This document shows positions 16,541-26,232 of a DNA stretch of 50,228 nt, piece after piece. Location: assembly GCA_035653295.1 (NCBI GenBank), contig DASRCB010000167.1, positions 1 to 50,228 of the forward strand, written 5' to 3'. Source of the DNA: DASRCB01 sp035653295. GTDB lineage: Bacteria > Acidobacteriota > Terriglobia > Bryobacterales > Bryobacteraceae. The notes beneath the pieces are model-generated. The model ran no database searches. It was not told where the DNA came from and saw nothing but the letters and a program-made list of their open reading frames with translations. A program made the translations under genes and the position numbers. Every line of letters begins with the position of its first letter. Position 1 is the stretch's first letter.

Positions 16541-19500
16541 GAGACCGTTTCCAGAACTGGATCGAGGAGACGCACAGCGCCGGCCTCGAGCTGGTGCGCC
16601 ATTTCCTGGGATCTTTCTTCGACACCGAGGGCGCATCCGTCTCTGGTGAATGGAAGAAAGTGGCGTTTGGACTTCTGGCAATGCTGCTGTCGGCGGGCAT
16701 TCTCGGGGTCAACGCGTACTCGCTGCGGTACGCTCACCTGTGGCATTACGGCACGCCCGTCCTCTTTCGGGAAGCCATGCGCCAAGACAGGCTTTCGTTC
16801 ATCGACATGGCAATGGGAATCACGGCCCTGTTGACCGTCCTTGAATGGCAGGCTCTGTTCCCAAATCGCCGCGACTGCCTGATCCTCGGATGCATGCCGA
16901 TCACCGCAAGGCAGATGTTCGCGGCGAAGTTCTGCTCGCTGCTTCTGATCTTCGCGGCGTACACCGTGGCGCTCACCGCGATTCCCGCGTTGCTTTTCGC
17001 AGCGGTGACCGCATATCCCTGGAACGCCAGCCCGTCCTTAGCCGCAAACGTGGTATCGAACTTCGCGGCCACCGGCGGCGCGTGCGTATTCGCGTTCTTC
17101 AGCTTTCTGGCGCTGCAGGGGATTCTTCTCAATACCCTGCGGCCGCGCATTTTCGCGCGCGTGTCGCTGTTCGCACAGGGTGTATTGTTCATCGTTATCC
17201 TCGGCGCACTCCCGTTGTTCGACCGGTGGCCGCAAGAACCCTGGTTCCCCACAGTGTGGTTCCTGGACAGCCACATCGCGCTGGCGTCCTGCATGGCGCC
17301 GATTGCCATCACGCTGGTCACCTACGCCTTCGGTTATCGCCGCTATCGGCGTCTGCTGCTGGAAGGTGAGCGCCTCGAGCGGGATTCATTCGCCGCCGAT
17401 CGCCCGGCCTCGCGACTGCGCCTTCGTGATCTGCTTTTCGATCGTTTGCTACCCGACCCGCGTTCCCAGGCTGCTTTTGGTTTCATCTGGAAGACGCTCG
17501 TCCGCAGCCGCAGCCATCGGCTAATCCTTCTCGCCTACGCCGGTCTGGGGCTGGGATGTATCGTGAAAGGCGCAGTCGGTATCGGCCGGCCGTCGCTGCA
17601 CGATCAGGGCATTTACGGCTTCCTTGCCGTTTCCGCGCCGCTTGCTATCGCCGGAACGATCATCGCCGGACTTCGATATCTCTTTTCCATGCCGGTGGCG
17701 CTGGGCGCGAACTGGATGTTTCAAACCAACGAGCGTGAGTGCCGCCATGCCTGGTTATCGGCCGTGGAGCGCTTTGTTGCATGGTGCGGTATCGCGCCGG
17801 TCCTGCTGGCCGCCCTGCCGGCGCAAATCGCGATCTTCGGCGCATTGCGAGCAGTATCGGTGGCCATTCTGGTTTTCCTGACAGCCTTTATTGCCTTCGA
17901 ATTCCTCTTCCGCCATTGGAAGAAGCTGCCTTTCACCTGCTCGTACATCCCGGGCAAACGTCCCATCCTGGCCACGATTGGGATCTGCGCGCTTGTCGCG
18001 GCGTACTTTGCCACTGTTGGAGAGTTGGTTCTCTATTGCTCCGGGGAAGTGACAGCGTTTTGCGCGCTGGCCGTGCTCGAAGCCGTGGTCTGGCGCCGCC
18101 TGCGGCACGCGCGCCGGAGGGTTTGGGCGAATGAACCTTTACGCTTCGAGGAGCACCTCGATGATGGCCCGCTGTCGCTTGGCCTTCAACCCAGCGACGT
18201 GATGGTGACGAGTCTCGAGGCCGGCTCGCGCGGGCCCGGCCTGTTCGAACAAAACACGCTCGTCGCATCGGGAGGTCTGCTGCCCCGGGAATGGCAGGAG
18301 GAGATTGAAAGCGAGAGCGCACGCCCGCGGGCGCTGGCCGCGAGTTTCCTCGAAGATATCCGATTCGGCCTGCGTGTGATTCAACGTAACCCGCTGCTGT
18401 CGGCAGTCGTGATCCTGACTCTCACGATCGGGATCGGTGTGAATGCCAGCGTGTTCACGGTGGTGAACGGCGTGGCTTTGCGCGCCCATGTTTACAGAGA
18501 CCCGGACTCCTTCCTGCGCATCATTGCGAGGAGTGCATGGACAGACACGCTCCGTTCGTTCGGGTACGAAGAATACCAGTCGCTGCGCGATCGATCGCGA
18601 ACGTTGCGCGAGGTTGCCGCTTACTCGAGGTTCCCCGCGCTCATCGGCGAGGACGACAGCGCAGGTTCGTTCGGGCTTGCGATTTCGTGCAACTTCTTCG
18701 CACTTGACGGGCTCGATCGAGCGATTCTCGGCCGGTTGTTCGTTCGCGACGATTGCCTGTCGCCAGGCGTCGTTCCCCCCGCCATACTGAGCGAGACCGT
18801 GTGGCGGAGCCGCTTTGGGTCGGATCCGAACATCGTCGGGCGCGTGATTCAGGTCAACAACCGCCCGGTGATCGTGACCGGCATCGTTCCCGCGCAAACC
18901 TCGAGCTGGACAATTCCCGCCAGCGTATGGCTGCCATACACGGCGATGCCCTATCTGGATCCGAGCATCCGATATCTTAACCACGATGATGAGCTATGGC
19001 TGCAACTCGCCGGGCGCCTTGCGACGGGATCCACACGCGCGCAAGCCGAGTCCGAGCTGAATGTCCTCATCCGCGCGCAGGACCGCCTTCACTCCGGCCG
19101 GAGAACCAGAGTGTCCACCACGGATGGTTCGTGGATCGAAGAACTGGACCTGACGGCGAGTGGCCGCGATCTCATGCTGATCGCGTTTTTCCTGGGCGCG
19201 TTCGTGCTGGTGCTCGTCATCGCCTGCGCCAATGTCGCGACGCTTCTTCTTTCGCGCGCCGCCATCCGCGAGCGGGAGATTGCCGTGCGCCTGTCGCTGG
19301 GCGCGCCGCGGCTTCGCCTGGTTCGCATGCTGGTGACCGAAAGCCTGCTGCTCTCGGCGGCCGCCGGCGGCATCAGCCTGCTGCTCGCCTGGAAGCTTCC
19401 GGCGCCGCTATTTCATTCCATGGCCAGTGGCGCGCCCGATTTTCCGATGCCTCCGGATTGGCGGATTCTTGCGTACCTCTCCGTTACTGTCGTCGTGGCC

Positions 19501-20739
19501 GGGGTTCTGTCCGGGCTGGCGCCCGCCATCCAGTCAGTGAAAATCGATCTGCTGAGCTCTCTTAAAGGTTACGGGGGCCTGCTTGCCGGCGTGGGGCGCA
19601 TGAGGTTGCTGCATCTGCTGGTCAGCGCCCAAGTCGCGCTCAGCATGGTGCTGCTGGTGGAAGCGTTTCTGTTTGCGCAATCTGAAGACCGGAACCTGCG
19701 CGCCAGCCCCGGTTATCGGCCGGACCGCGTGGTGGTCTCACCGCTGCATTTTGAGGAAGACACAAGCACAGAACAGGCGAGCGCGCGGCTTCGGGCTATC
19801 GGCGAGCGCCTCAGGCGGTTGCCCGGCGTACACTCGGTCGCGTTCTCAGATGGTCTTCCAATGATGGTACGCGACACCGTTGAAGTGCGCCCGCCGGCCC
19901 GCGCCGACGCCGTCCAGCCAGTCGACGTCTATGCTGTTTCGCCGGGGTTTCTTGAAACGTTGGGGGTAGAACTCCTGCGCGGGCGCGATTTCCAGGAATC
20001 CGACGGCCTCGCCGGCGTGGTCTCACAAAATCTGGCGAATCTCTTCTGGCCGGGTCAGGACGCGATCGGCAGGACTCTGCGGCTGCCAAGCGGCGAAATC
20101 ATCATCGTCGGAATCGCGAAAGATGTAGCTCCCCTGCGGTTCGGGGGCTCTGATAATCCGGCCGTTTACCGGCTCCGGCGCGTGGACCCGCATCGTAACT
20201 TTCTCGCGGTACGCTTCGACGTGGGCGCGGCCCGGGCCGCTTCGGCGGTGCGCAATGCCCTGCATGAAACGGACCCCCGGCTCTTTATCCTCGCGCGCCG
20301 GCTGCAAAGCTGGATGGACCAGGTCAACAGCATCCTGTGGAACGTTGTTGACCTGATCCTCATTCTGGGGCTGCTGGCGACGGTGTTGGCCGCGGTCGGC
20401 ATATATGGCGCGGTGCGGTTCGCGGTGGGGCAGCGCAGCCGCGAACTGGGTATTCGCGTTGCGCTCGGAGCGCGCCGCATCCACATTATTCGCGAGATCT
20501 TCATCTCCGGAGGAAAACCGATCGCCGGCGGAATCCTGTACGGGCTGTGGATGTCGGTGGCCGCGGCCGCCGCCCTCCGCCGCACGATGGAGGACACGCC
20601 GATTCGCCTGGATACCACGAACCCCGTTCTTTATCTCTGTGCGGCGGTCATACTCGCGATGGCAGCGGGAGCGGCGATGATCGGACCCGCGCGCCGTGGT
20701 TCGCGGAGCGATCCTCTGGAGGCGATTCGCTGCGAGTGA
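16537..20739 (+). CDS. Giant fused permease: ABC-2-like half plus MacB/FtsX-type (ADOP) half
   Basis: A 1400-residue membrane protein starting at the TTG at 16537 (TTGA overlap with the ATPase stop). Residues ~1-560 hold many hydrophobic segments in an ABC-2/export-permease style. After a linker, residues ~600-1400 have the layout of acidobacterial duplicated orphan permeases. That layout is an N-terminal SFLEDIRFGLRVIQRNP motif, a helix and a large periplasmic MacB-PCD domain (about 650-850). A first FtsX core follows (IACANVATLLLSRAAIRERE, VRLSLGAPR), then a second periplasmic part and a last FtsX core (SRELGIRVALGARR). Both halves read in one frame without interruption. Orphan permeases normally lack a fused ABC-2 unit, so the ATPase next door may energise both. 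Confidence 0.85.
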   Translation: MRDRFQNWIEETHSAGLELVRHFLGSFFDTEGASVSGEWKKVAFGLLAMLLSAGILGVNAYSLRYAHLWHYGTPVLFREAMRQDRLSFIDMAMGITALLTVLEWQALFPNRRDCLILGCMPITARQMFAAKFCSLLLIFAAYTVALTAIPALLFAAVTAYPWNASPSLAANVVSNFAATGGACVFAFFSFLALQGILLNTLRPRIFARVSLFAQGVLFIVILGALPLFDRWPQEPWFPTVWFLDSHIALASCMAPIAITLVTYAFGYRRYRRLLLEGERLERDSFAADRPASRLRLRDLLFDRLLPDPRSQAAFGFIWKTLVRSRSHRLILLAYAGLGLGCIVKGAVGIGRPSLHDQGIYGFLAVSAPLAIAGTIIAGLRYLFSMPVALGANWMFQTNERECRHAWLSAVERFVAWCGIAPVLLAALPAQIAIFGALRAVSVAILVFLTAFIAFEFLFRHWKKLPFTCSYIPGKRPILATIGICALVAAYFATVGELVLYCSGEVTAFCALAVLEAVVWRRLRHARRRVWANEPLRFEEHLDDGPLSLGLQPSDVMVTSLEAGSRGPGLFEQNTLVASGGLLPREWQEEIESESARPRALAASFLEDIRFGLRVIQRNPLLSAVVILTLTIGIGVNASVFTVVNGVALRAHVYRDPDSFLRIIARSAWTDTLRSFGYEEYQSLRDRSRTLREVAAYSRFPALIGEDDSAGSFGLAISCNFFALDGLDRAILGRLFVRDDCLSPGVVPPAILSETVWRSRFGSDPNIVGRVIQVNNRPVIVTGIVPAQTSSWTIPASVWLPYTAMPYLDPSIRYLNHDDELWLQLAGRLATGSTRAQAESELNVLIRAQDRLHSGRRTRVSTTDGSWIEELDLTASGRDLMLIAFFLGAFVLVLVIACANVATLLLSRAAIREREIAVRLSLGAPRLRLVRMLVTESLLLSAAAGGISLLLAWKLPAPLFHSMASGAPDFPMPPDWRILAYLSVTVVVAGVLSGLAPAIQSVKIDLLSSLKGYGGLLAGVGRMRLLHLLVSAQVALSMVLLVEAFLFAQSEDRNLRASPGYRPDRVVVSPLHFEEDTSTEQASARLRAIGERLRRLPGVHSVAFSDGLPMMVRDTVEVRPPARADAVQPVDVYAVSPGFLETLGVELLRGRDFQESDGLAGVVSQNLANLFWPGQDAIGRTLRLPSGEIIIVGIAKDVAPLRFGGSDNPAVYRLRRVDPHRNFLAVRFDVGAARAASAVRNALHETDPRLFILARRLQSWMDQVNSILWNVVDLILILGLLATVLAAVGIYGAVRFAVGQRSRELGIRVALGARRIHIIREIFISGGKPIAGGILYGLWMSVAAAAALRRTMEDTPIRLDTTNPVLYLCAAVILAMAAGAAMIGPARRGSRSDPLEAIRCE

Positions 20740-20814
20740 TCGTGCGAATGGGGCGCGCTTTTAGCGGCCCAGACCAAATGACGGGCTGCTCACAGAGTGG
20801 CGCAGGAGCAGCAG

Positions 20815-20833
20815 GTTCGGACTTCTCCCGAAC
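20815..20833. terminator. Small hairpin between convergent permease and GH2 genes
   Basis: The arms gttcgg (20815-20820) and ccgaac (20828-20833) enclose a 7-base loop in the 105-base gap between gene ends. The stem is short and there is no T-tract, so this is only a candidate. Confidence 0.3.
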
Positions 20834-20844
20834 TTCGACGACGG

Positions 20845-23622
20845 TTACTCTTCGCCTTCACCGCCGGCGGGCGCCGGCGCGGTTCCGCCCGCCGGTCCGG
20901 CAACTGAGATGGTGCGCGGGTTGACGTTCCAGCCATCCACTTCAAGCTCCAGAGGTCCGCGGCCCATCCGCGCGGTCGGGTAGGTGGCGGTGATCTGGCG
21001 CTTTTCGCCGGGCATCAGTGCGAAGTAATTGTCCTCCCAGAGCACCGGAAGGATCTCAGCCTCGCCGTTGCCCGCTTCCGGATCGCGGAAGCGCGCCGGC
21101 CGCATGACCCACAGATGGACGGCAAAGGCGAGACTGCGGCTCGGATTCTCGATGGTGACATGGGTCATGCCGTCGCCGGCGTTCACTTCTGCCGTGCCGG
21201 TGACGTTCAGGTCCACTTTTGGAAGCGTATTGAGCGCGGTCAGATCGGAGAAGGTCTTTGTGGGCGTGTGATACCAGGTGGAATGCTCCCAGTCGAGCTC
21301 GTCCTTCTTCGTCGATAACCAATAGAAGTTCGTGCTCACCGCTTTTCCGGAAGCATCCTCCAGGGACAGGCGCACGAAGTACGCCGGGCTGAGGCCGGAG
21401 ATGCCGGGAATGGTGAACGCTTTGCGCACGCCGTCAGACGGCACATCCACCTTCTCCTCGTGCGCGTACTTCTCGGACATATCGAGGTTGTAGACCTTTG
21501 CGGAAGCTCTCAAGCCGCTGAAGTCCTTATAAAACGAATTGACGACAACGACGGAATTGTCATCGTAGGAGTACTGAATGTGCAGCGGCTCGCAGGCCTT
21601 CTTCGTGCCGAAATACGATCCGCCGGGCCGCAGATAGTAATCATAGAGGTGCCAGATCATGGAGGGCCAGGCGTTGTTCAGCATCCACTGAATTACGCCA
21701 GTGGCGACGTACTTGTTGCGGCCCCACGCCTCGAACATGGCGCGCTCGCCCTCATAAGACATGACCTGCGCCTTCGTTGCGTACTCCTCGGCGCTGGCGG
21801 AGGGTCCGTAGCGCGCATTCAGAGCCTCGGTAAAGACGTCGATATTCCGGAACGCGCCCCCGCCGGCGTGGTAATCCCAGTAAGAATTGATGGGCCAGAG
21901 GTGGTCCTCAGGCAACATACGACGCAGGCTGGCGATGGGGGGGACCGCCGGGCCGGGACTGGTCTCGGTGTTGAAGCCGTGCGCGCCGCCGCGCTCCTTA
22001 TCCAGTTCCCAGTACGATGGCGCGACGTACTCATACGGGCCGGTCATTTTGACGCCGGTCTCGCCGGTCACGGTGGTCGGCCGGGCGGTTGCGGAGGACT
22101 CGTAAGGATTGGGCCAGTTCAGCTCCTTCAGAATGCCCACATACATGGTCTCCACATCCGGCGGAGGCGGGTTATCGCTGCCGTTCATCCAGTTGAACAC
22201 CGACGGGTGGCTGCGAATGCGCCGGATCTGATCACGGAGCGAATCCGCCGCTATCAGACGATCTTCGTCGTCCCAGTCTTTCCAGCGCTCCCAGTGATCG
22301 CAGCAGCACCAGCCGGCGGTAATCAGAATTCCGTACTCGTCGGCGAGGCGCATGAAGTTCTCATCCACGATCTTGCCTTCGAGTCTCACCGTGTTCAGGT
22401 TCATATCGCGGACATACTTGAGTTCCTGCTCCTCGCGCTCCGGCGATTCGCGCAGCAGCATGTCGAAGGTGTAGCCGGCGCCGCGAATCAGGATGCGCTT
22501 ACCGTTGATGCTGAAGATGCGATGGCTGTTGGGATAGGCCTGCCCATGGCCGTTGAGGGATACGGGAGCTTCGGCGCCTTTGTCCAGCTCGCTGGTAACC
22601 TGGCGGATGCCGAAGCGGGTGGTGCTCTGGTCCGATACGGCGCCGGCGGTCTCGAACTGAAGGTTCAGGTCATACAGATTCTGTGGGCCGACCTGCACCG
22701 GCCACCACAGCCGCGGATTGGCGATATTCAACTGCTGGAACTGCGCGGGCGTGAAGGTGACCACTTTCGTTTCGCCGCGCTCCACCGTGACCGGCTGCGA
22801 GAACTCGATATTGTCGATCTGTCCTTTGAGGACGCCTTTCACGGCGTGGCCGCTGAGGTTGCGCACCTCCGCCGTGACGGTGAGGTGGGCTTTGTCGAGC
22901 GAAGGCAGGTCCAGATTCGTGATCACCTGCGGAAAACGGATGGCCACCGGACCAGTCGCGGTCAGATAGACGTCGCGCCAGATGCCCATGCCTTTGTCCG
23001 GAGGCGCGGGATTCCAGTCAACGAAGGTGATGGCCAGATCTTCGGGCGTCGGCGGGAATACTTCGACCGCGAGGCCGTTGGGCGCTCCCGGATGGACCAG
23101 ATCGGTAACGTCGAACTCGAACAGGCGCCAGGCGCCGGCCATGGTGTCCGCGCCGGCGATCTGCTTTCCGTTCAACCAGACATTCGCCCGGAAGTTGATG
23201 CCGTCGAAGTGCAGCTGAATGCGGCGGCCGCGATAATCGGCCGGAGGCGTGAACTGGGTGCGATACCACCATGCGGTGCGGAACGCGCTCCCGGGCGGCA
23301 TGGGTATGTTGGAGAAATTCGTCCCGATGGGATAATTCACGCCCGAAATGGAGCGCAGATTCATGCCGAAGTACGGGTCCGCATAGACTTCATTTTTCAT
23401 GAGCGCGGCCATTACCGTGGCCGGCACGGTGCTCCGATACCAGTGCTTTGCCTGGTAGCCGGGGGCCGAAAGCGCCTCGCCTTTCTCCTGCACCTGGTCG
23501 GAGGGCTGAAGGAACCAGCCGTCGCGGATGTCAGTGCGCGAACCGGGGGCGGCTTCGGGAGGGGCGGCGAAAAGGGTCGGAAGCAGGCAGAGGGAGCAGG
23601 TAAAAAGAATCGGTCGAATCAT
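20845..23622 (-). CDS. Secreted GH2 glycoside hydrolase, exo-beta-D-glucosaminidase-like
   Basis: A 925-residue enzyme with a signal peptide (to ~19), a GH2 sugar-binding domain (WYRSTVPATVMAAL, FDGINFRANVWLNGKQIAG), an immunoglobulin-like domain and the TIM barrel. The family's special acid Asp483 in WMNGSDNPPPP and nucleophile Glu553 in FNTETSPG are 70 residues apart, as expected for the exo-chitosanase/glucosaminidase branch of GH2, which uses Asp instead of Glu as acid/base. It should release glucosamine from chitosan-like chains outside the cytoplasm. Some relatives act on mannosides, so specificity is likely but not certain. It starts 5 bases after the APC permease stop, forming a two-gene operon. 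Confidence 0.88.
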   Translation of the reverse strand: MIRPILFTCSLCLLPTLFAAPPEAAPGSRTDIRDGWFLQPSDQVQEKGEALSAPGYQAKHWYRSTVPATVMAALMKNEVYADPYFGMNLRSISGVNYPIGTNFSNIPMPPGSAFRTAWWYRTQFTPPADYRGRRIQLHFDGINFRANVWLNGKQIAGADTMAGAWRLFEFDVTDLVHPGAPNGLAVEVFPPTPEDLAITFVDWNPAPPDKGMGIWRDVYLTATGPVAIRFPQVITNLDLPSLDKAHLTVTAEVRNLSGHAVKGVLKGQIDNIEFSQPVTVERGETKVVTFTPAQFQQLNIANPRLWWPVQVGPQNLYDLNLQFETAGAVSDQSTTRFGIRQVTSELDKGAEAPVSLNGHGQAYPNSHRIFSINGKRILIRGAGYTFDMLLRESPEREEQELKYVRDMNLNTVRLEGKIVDENFMRLADEYGILITAGWCCCDHWERWKDWDDEDRLIAADSLRDQIRRIRSHPSVFNWMNGSDNPPPPDVETMYVGILKELNWPNPYESSATARPTTVTGETGVKMTGPYEYVAPSYWELDKERGGAHGFNTETSPGPAVPPIASLRRMLPEDHLWPINSYWDYHAGGGAFRNIDVFTEALNARYGPSASAEEYATKAQVMSYEGERAMFEAWGRNKYVATGVIQWMLNNAWPSMIWHLYDYYLRPGGSYFGTKKACEPLHIQYSYDDNSVVVVNSFYKDFSGLRASAKVYNLDMSEKYAHEEKVDVPSDGVRKAFTIPGISGLSPAYFVRLSLEDASGKAVSTNFYWLSTKKDELDWEHSTWYHTPTKTFSDLTALNTLPKVDLNVTGTAEVNAGDGMTHVTIENPSRSLAFAVHLWVMRPARFRDPEAGNGEAEILPVLWEDNYFALMPGEKRQITATYPTARMGRGPLELEVDGWNVNPRTISVAGPAGGTAPAPAGGEGEE

Positions 23623-23627
23623 GGAAT

Positions 23628-24980
23628 TCAGGTCTCGTCTTCCGCGGGGATATCAAAATTGACGAGTTCGCCCCGGAAGCCGCGGGTCTTCCAGGCGCCG
23701 AAAGCAATGCCCACCGCCATCCACACTGAGCCGAGCAGCAGGGCTTTGGGGCTGAGGTTCAGCCAGAGAAGGAGGCAGATCAAAAACCCGAGCAGCGGCG
23801 GGAGGAAATTGCCCAGAGTTTTTTGGCGCTCGCGGAAGTAGTAGCGCACCAGTGACGCAAGATTGACGCCCATGAAGGCGATCAGGGCGCCGAAGTTGAG
23901 CATCTGGGCGCCGAGGTCGTAGTTGAGCAGGAATGCGCCTGCGAGAGTGACCGCGCCGATGAAGACGACGTTATTGCGGGGCACGTGGCGCTTCGGCTCA
24001 ATGGCTCCGAAGAAGCTTTTCGGCAGGGCTCCGCTGCGGCCCATTCCGAACAACAACCGCGCCGCGCCGAGCATGGCCCCCATGCCCGAACCGAAATTCG
24101 CAACGACGAGCGTCATGCCGAGAATGGCGAACATAGGGGCCCAGGTTCGCTGCGCGACGTACACGAACGCCGTGGTTTCGTCGGGAAAGGGTTTGGAAGC
24201 GGGCCAGACCAACTGCGCCGCGTAGCATTGCATGGCGGAAAGGATGCCGACACCGATGCACGTGAGCACGGTAGCCAGCAGAATGTTGCGGCGTGGATTC
24301 TCGGCCTCTTCGGACAGGGTCGAGATGCCGTCGAACCCGATGTAGCTGAGAACCGCGATGGATGTGCCGCCCAGCACGGCGCTGGTCTGCCAAGTCGCGG
24401 GATCGTAGAAGGGACGGGTGAAGAACGGGAGGCCGTCGTGATGCCCGAAGATATACCGCGCCGCGGTGACGAAGAACAGCAGGACGACGGCGCCCATTCC
24501 CGCCGCCAGCGTGGCGTTGATTCGTGCTGAAGCGCGAATTCCCAGAACGTTGAACCACGTGAACAGAAAGGCTACGAAAATGGCCCACGCCCAATACGGG
24601 ATGGCATCCGCAAAGAGGTGTGCCTGCTGGCTGACCCAGATACAACAGATGATGGGGTTCAGCATGTAGTCCATGACCATGCTCCAGCCGGTCACGTAAC
24701 CCAGGGCGGGATTGATCTCCTGGCCGACGTAGGTGAAGGCCGAACCGGCGCTGGGATAGGCGCGGGCCATGCGGCCGTAGCTAATGGCGGTGAAGAGCAT
24801 GGCCACCATGGCGATGAGGATGGTGGTGACCACGTGCCCACGGCCGCGGTTGCTGAGCACGCCGTAAACCGACATTGGCGCCGTGGGCTGCAGCACGATG
24901 ATGCCGTAGAGGATGAGGTCCCACAGCGTAAGCGCGCGGCGCAGTTTTGGCGCGGAAGCGGTCTCCGGGGCGGTGCTCAT
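23628..24980 (-). CDS. APC-superfamily amino acid/amine permease
   Basis: A 450-residue polytopic membrane protein with about 12 hydrophobic segments and APC hallmarks (WDLILYGIIVLQPTAPMSVYG, YPSAGSAFTYVG, LSYIGFDGISTLSEEAENPRRN). Such proteins import amino acids or amines by secondary transport. The ATG at 24980 is chosen over the in-frame TTG at 25025 because the predicted promoter would leave the latter only a ~10-base leader. The gene is followed by the GH2 enzyme after 5 bases and is divergent from a LacI-family gene. It might import a product of the hydrolase, although APC carriers rarely move amino sugars, so the real substrate is open. Confidence 0.9.
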   Translation of the reverse strand: MSTAPETASAPKLRRALTLWDLILYGIIVLQPTAPMSVYGVLSNRGRGHVVTTILIAMVAMLFTAISYGRMARAYPSAGSAFTYVGQEINPALGYVTGWSMVMDYMLNPIICCIWVSQQAHLFADAIPYWAWAIFVAFLFTWFNVLGIRASARINATLAAGMGAVVLLFFVTAARYIFGHHDGLPFFTRPFYDPATWQTSAVLGGTSIAVLSYIGFDGISTLSEEAENPRRNILLATVLTCIGVGILSAMQCYAAQLVWPASKPFPDETTAFVYVAQRTWAPMFAILGMTLVVANFGSGMGAMLGAARLLFGMGRSGALPKSFFGAIEPKRHVPRNNVVFIGAVTLAGAFLLNYDLGAQMLNFGALIAFMGVNLASLVRYYFRERQKTLGNFLPPLLGFLICLLLWLNLSPKALLLGSVWMAVGIAFGAWKTRGFRGELVNFDIPAEDET

Positions 24981-25042
24981 GGTTGCATTGACGGTATCAG
25001 AAAAGCGGGTCCGCCGCTCCGTCAACTCGTGTAGCTCGGTTT

Positions 25043-25071
25043 ATTAAATGGTAACAATAGCATACTGTCAA
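25043..25071 (-). promoter_or_regulatory. Sigma-70-type promoter of the permease-GH2 operon
   Basis: On the minus strand TTGACA (25071-25066) is separated by exactly 17 bases from TTTAAT (25048-25043). That is a perfect -35 and a 5/6 -10. Transcription would start near 25036. It is the cleanest promoter seen in the window and lies in the divergent gap with the LacI-type gene. The AT-rich spacer and -10 region could hold the operator, but no symmetric operator could be recognised. Confidence 0.7.
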
Positions 25072-25144
25072 GTAGATTCCCTCCTGTGATAGGATCAGAT
25101 GCCAACCAATCGGAGCGAACCATACAGTGGGGACAGGCAAGGGC

Positions 25145-26215
25145 ATGTCGCCGGATACGGAATATCCGCAAAAGAGCGAAGCGACGATGCGCGATGTGGC
25201 GCGCGAGAGCGGTTTTTCACCGACGACGGTTTCCATTACGCTCAACGATGCGCCGCTGGCCCGGTACCTGCCCGCCGAGACCAAGGCGCGCATCAAGCAG
25301 GCCGCGCGCAAGCTGGGCTATCGGCCCAATCCTTTCGCCCGCTCGCTGCGCAACCGGCGGAGCCAGTCAATTGGTGTGATGGTGTTCGACGTAACGGACC
25401 CGTACTGCTCGCTGGTGCTCCGTGGTATCGAGAACAAGCTGTACGAGTGCTCTTACGTGCCGGTGTTTACGGATACGCACAATGACCCCGCGCGCTTCGA
25501 GCGCTACCTGGAGATGCTGCTGGACCGGCGCGTGGAGGGTCTGGTAATTGTGGCCAACTGGCTCTTCCTGGACATCGACATTCTCGGCGATTTGCAGCGG
25601 CGGGGCATTCCCACGGTTCTGATCGGCCGGGAACTGGAGACGTCGGCCATCAGCTCGGTTCTGCCGGATAACGAGGCGGGCGCATTCGCCGCGGTGGAGC
25701 ATTTGCACCAGCTGGGGCATCGCGATATCGCCTTTATTCGTGGGCCGCAGGCCCTGGCCGACACGTGCGCGCGCTGGAACGGAGTGCGCTCGTTCGCTGA
25801 CGGCGCGGGCCTGAAACTCAATCCCGAGCTGATTGTCGATCTGGCCGAGTCGGCGAATCCGGCATCGAGCTTCGAGGGCGGGTTTGCGCTGGCGCAGCAG
25901 CTGCTTGGCCGGGGACGGCCGTTCACGGCGCTGGTGGCGTTCGACGATATGACCGCGCTGGGGGCCATGCGCGCCCTGCTGGGGGCGGGCGTGCGTATCC
26001 CGGAGCAATGCTCGGTGATCGGCTTCGACGATGTCGCGGCGGCCTCGCTGTGCACGCCGGCCCTGAGCACGGTGCGCCAGCCAATGGAATCGATGGGCGC
26101 GGTAGCCGCGGGCCTGGTGATCGATGAAATCGCCAAGCCGTCGGGTCCGGTCTGCCGGCGCGTGCAGGTGGAACTGGTCCCACGCGATTCGACGGCAGCA
26201 GCGCCGGGCGGTTGA
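25145..26215 (+). CDS. LacI/GalR-family transcriptional regulator
   Basis: About 356 residues. The N-terminal helix-turn-helix (TMRDVARESGFSPTTVSITL) and hinge helix (KLGYRPNPFARSLRNRRS) are followed by a periplasmic-binding-protein-like sensor domain (SIGVMVFDVTDPYCSLV to CSVIGFDDVAAASL). It is presumably a sugar-responsive repressor. It is divergent from the permease/glucosaminidase operon, whose promoter lies between them, so that operon is its likely target. The ATG at 25145 is favoured, with AAGG just upstream; a GTG at 25127 is the alternative. The effector may be an amino sugar, which is inferred only from the neighbours. Confidence 0.92.
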   Translation: MSPDTEYPQKSEATMRDVARESGFSPTTVSITLNDAPLARYLPAETKARIKQAARKLGYRPNPFARSLRNRRSQSIGVMVFDVTDPYCSLVLRGIENKLYECSYVPVFTDTHNDPARFERYLEMLLDRRVEGLVIVANWLFLDIDILGDLQRRGIPTVLIGRELETSAISSVLPDNEAGAFAAVEHLHQLGHRDIAFIRGPQALADTCARWNGVRSFADGAGLKLNPELIVDLAESANPASSFEGGFALAQQLLGRGRPFTALVAFDDMTALGAMRALLGAGVRIPEQCSVIGFDDVAAASLCTPALSTVRQPMESMGAVAAGLVIDEIAKPSGPVCRRVQVELVPRDSTAAAPGG

Positions 26216-26232
26216 GCGACCAGGGGCGGCGC

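Noticed and set aside
21460..23841. A 793-codon open frame on the plus strand antisense to the GH2 gene
   Set aside because: It mirrors a GC-rich gene whose codon bias leaves the opposite strand free of stops. Its translation is Arg/Gly/Val-rich without domains, while the minus strand has clear GH2 catalytic motifs.
25040..25075. A symmetric LacI-type operator in the promoter of the permease operon
   Set aside because: tggtaac and gcatact half-sites do not match as inverted copies, so no operator is claimed.
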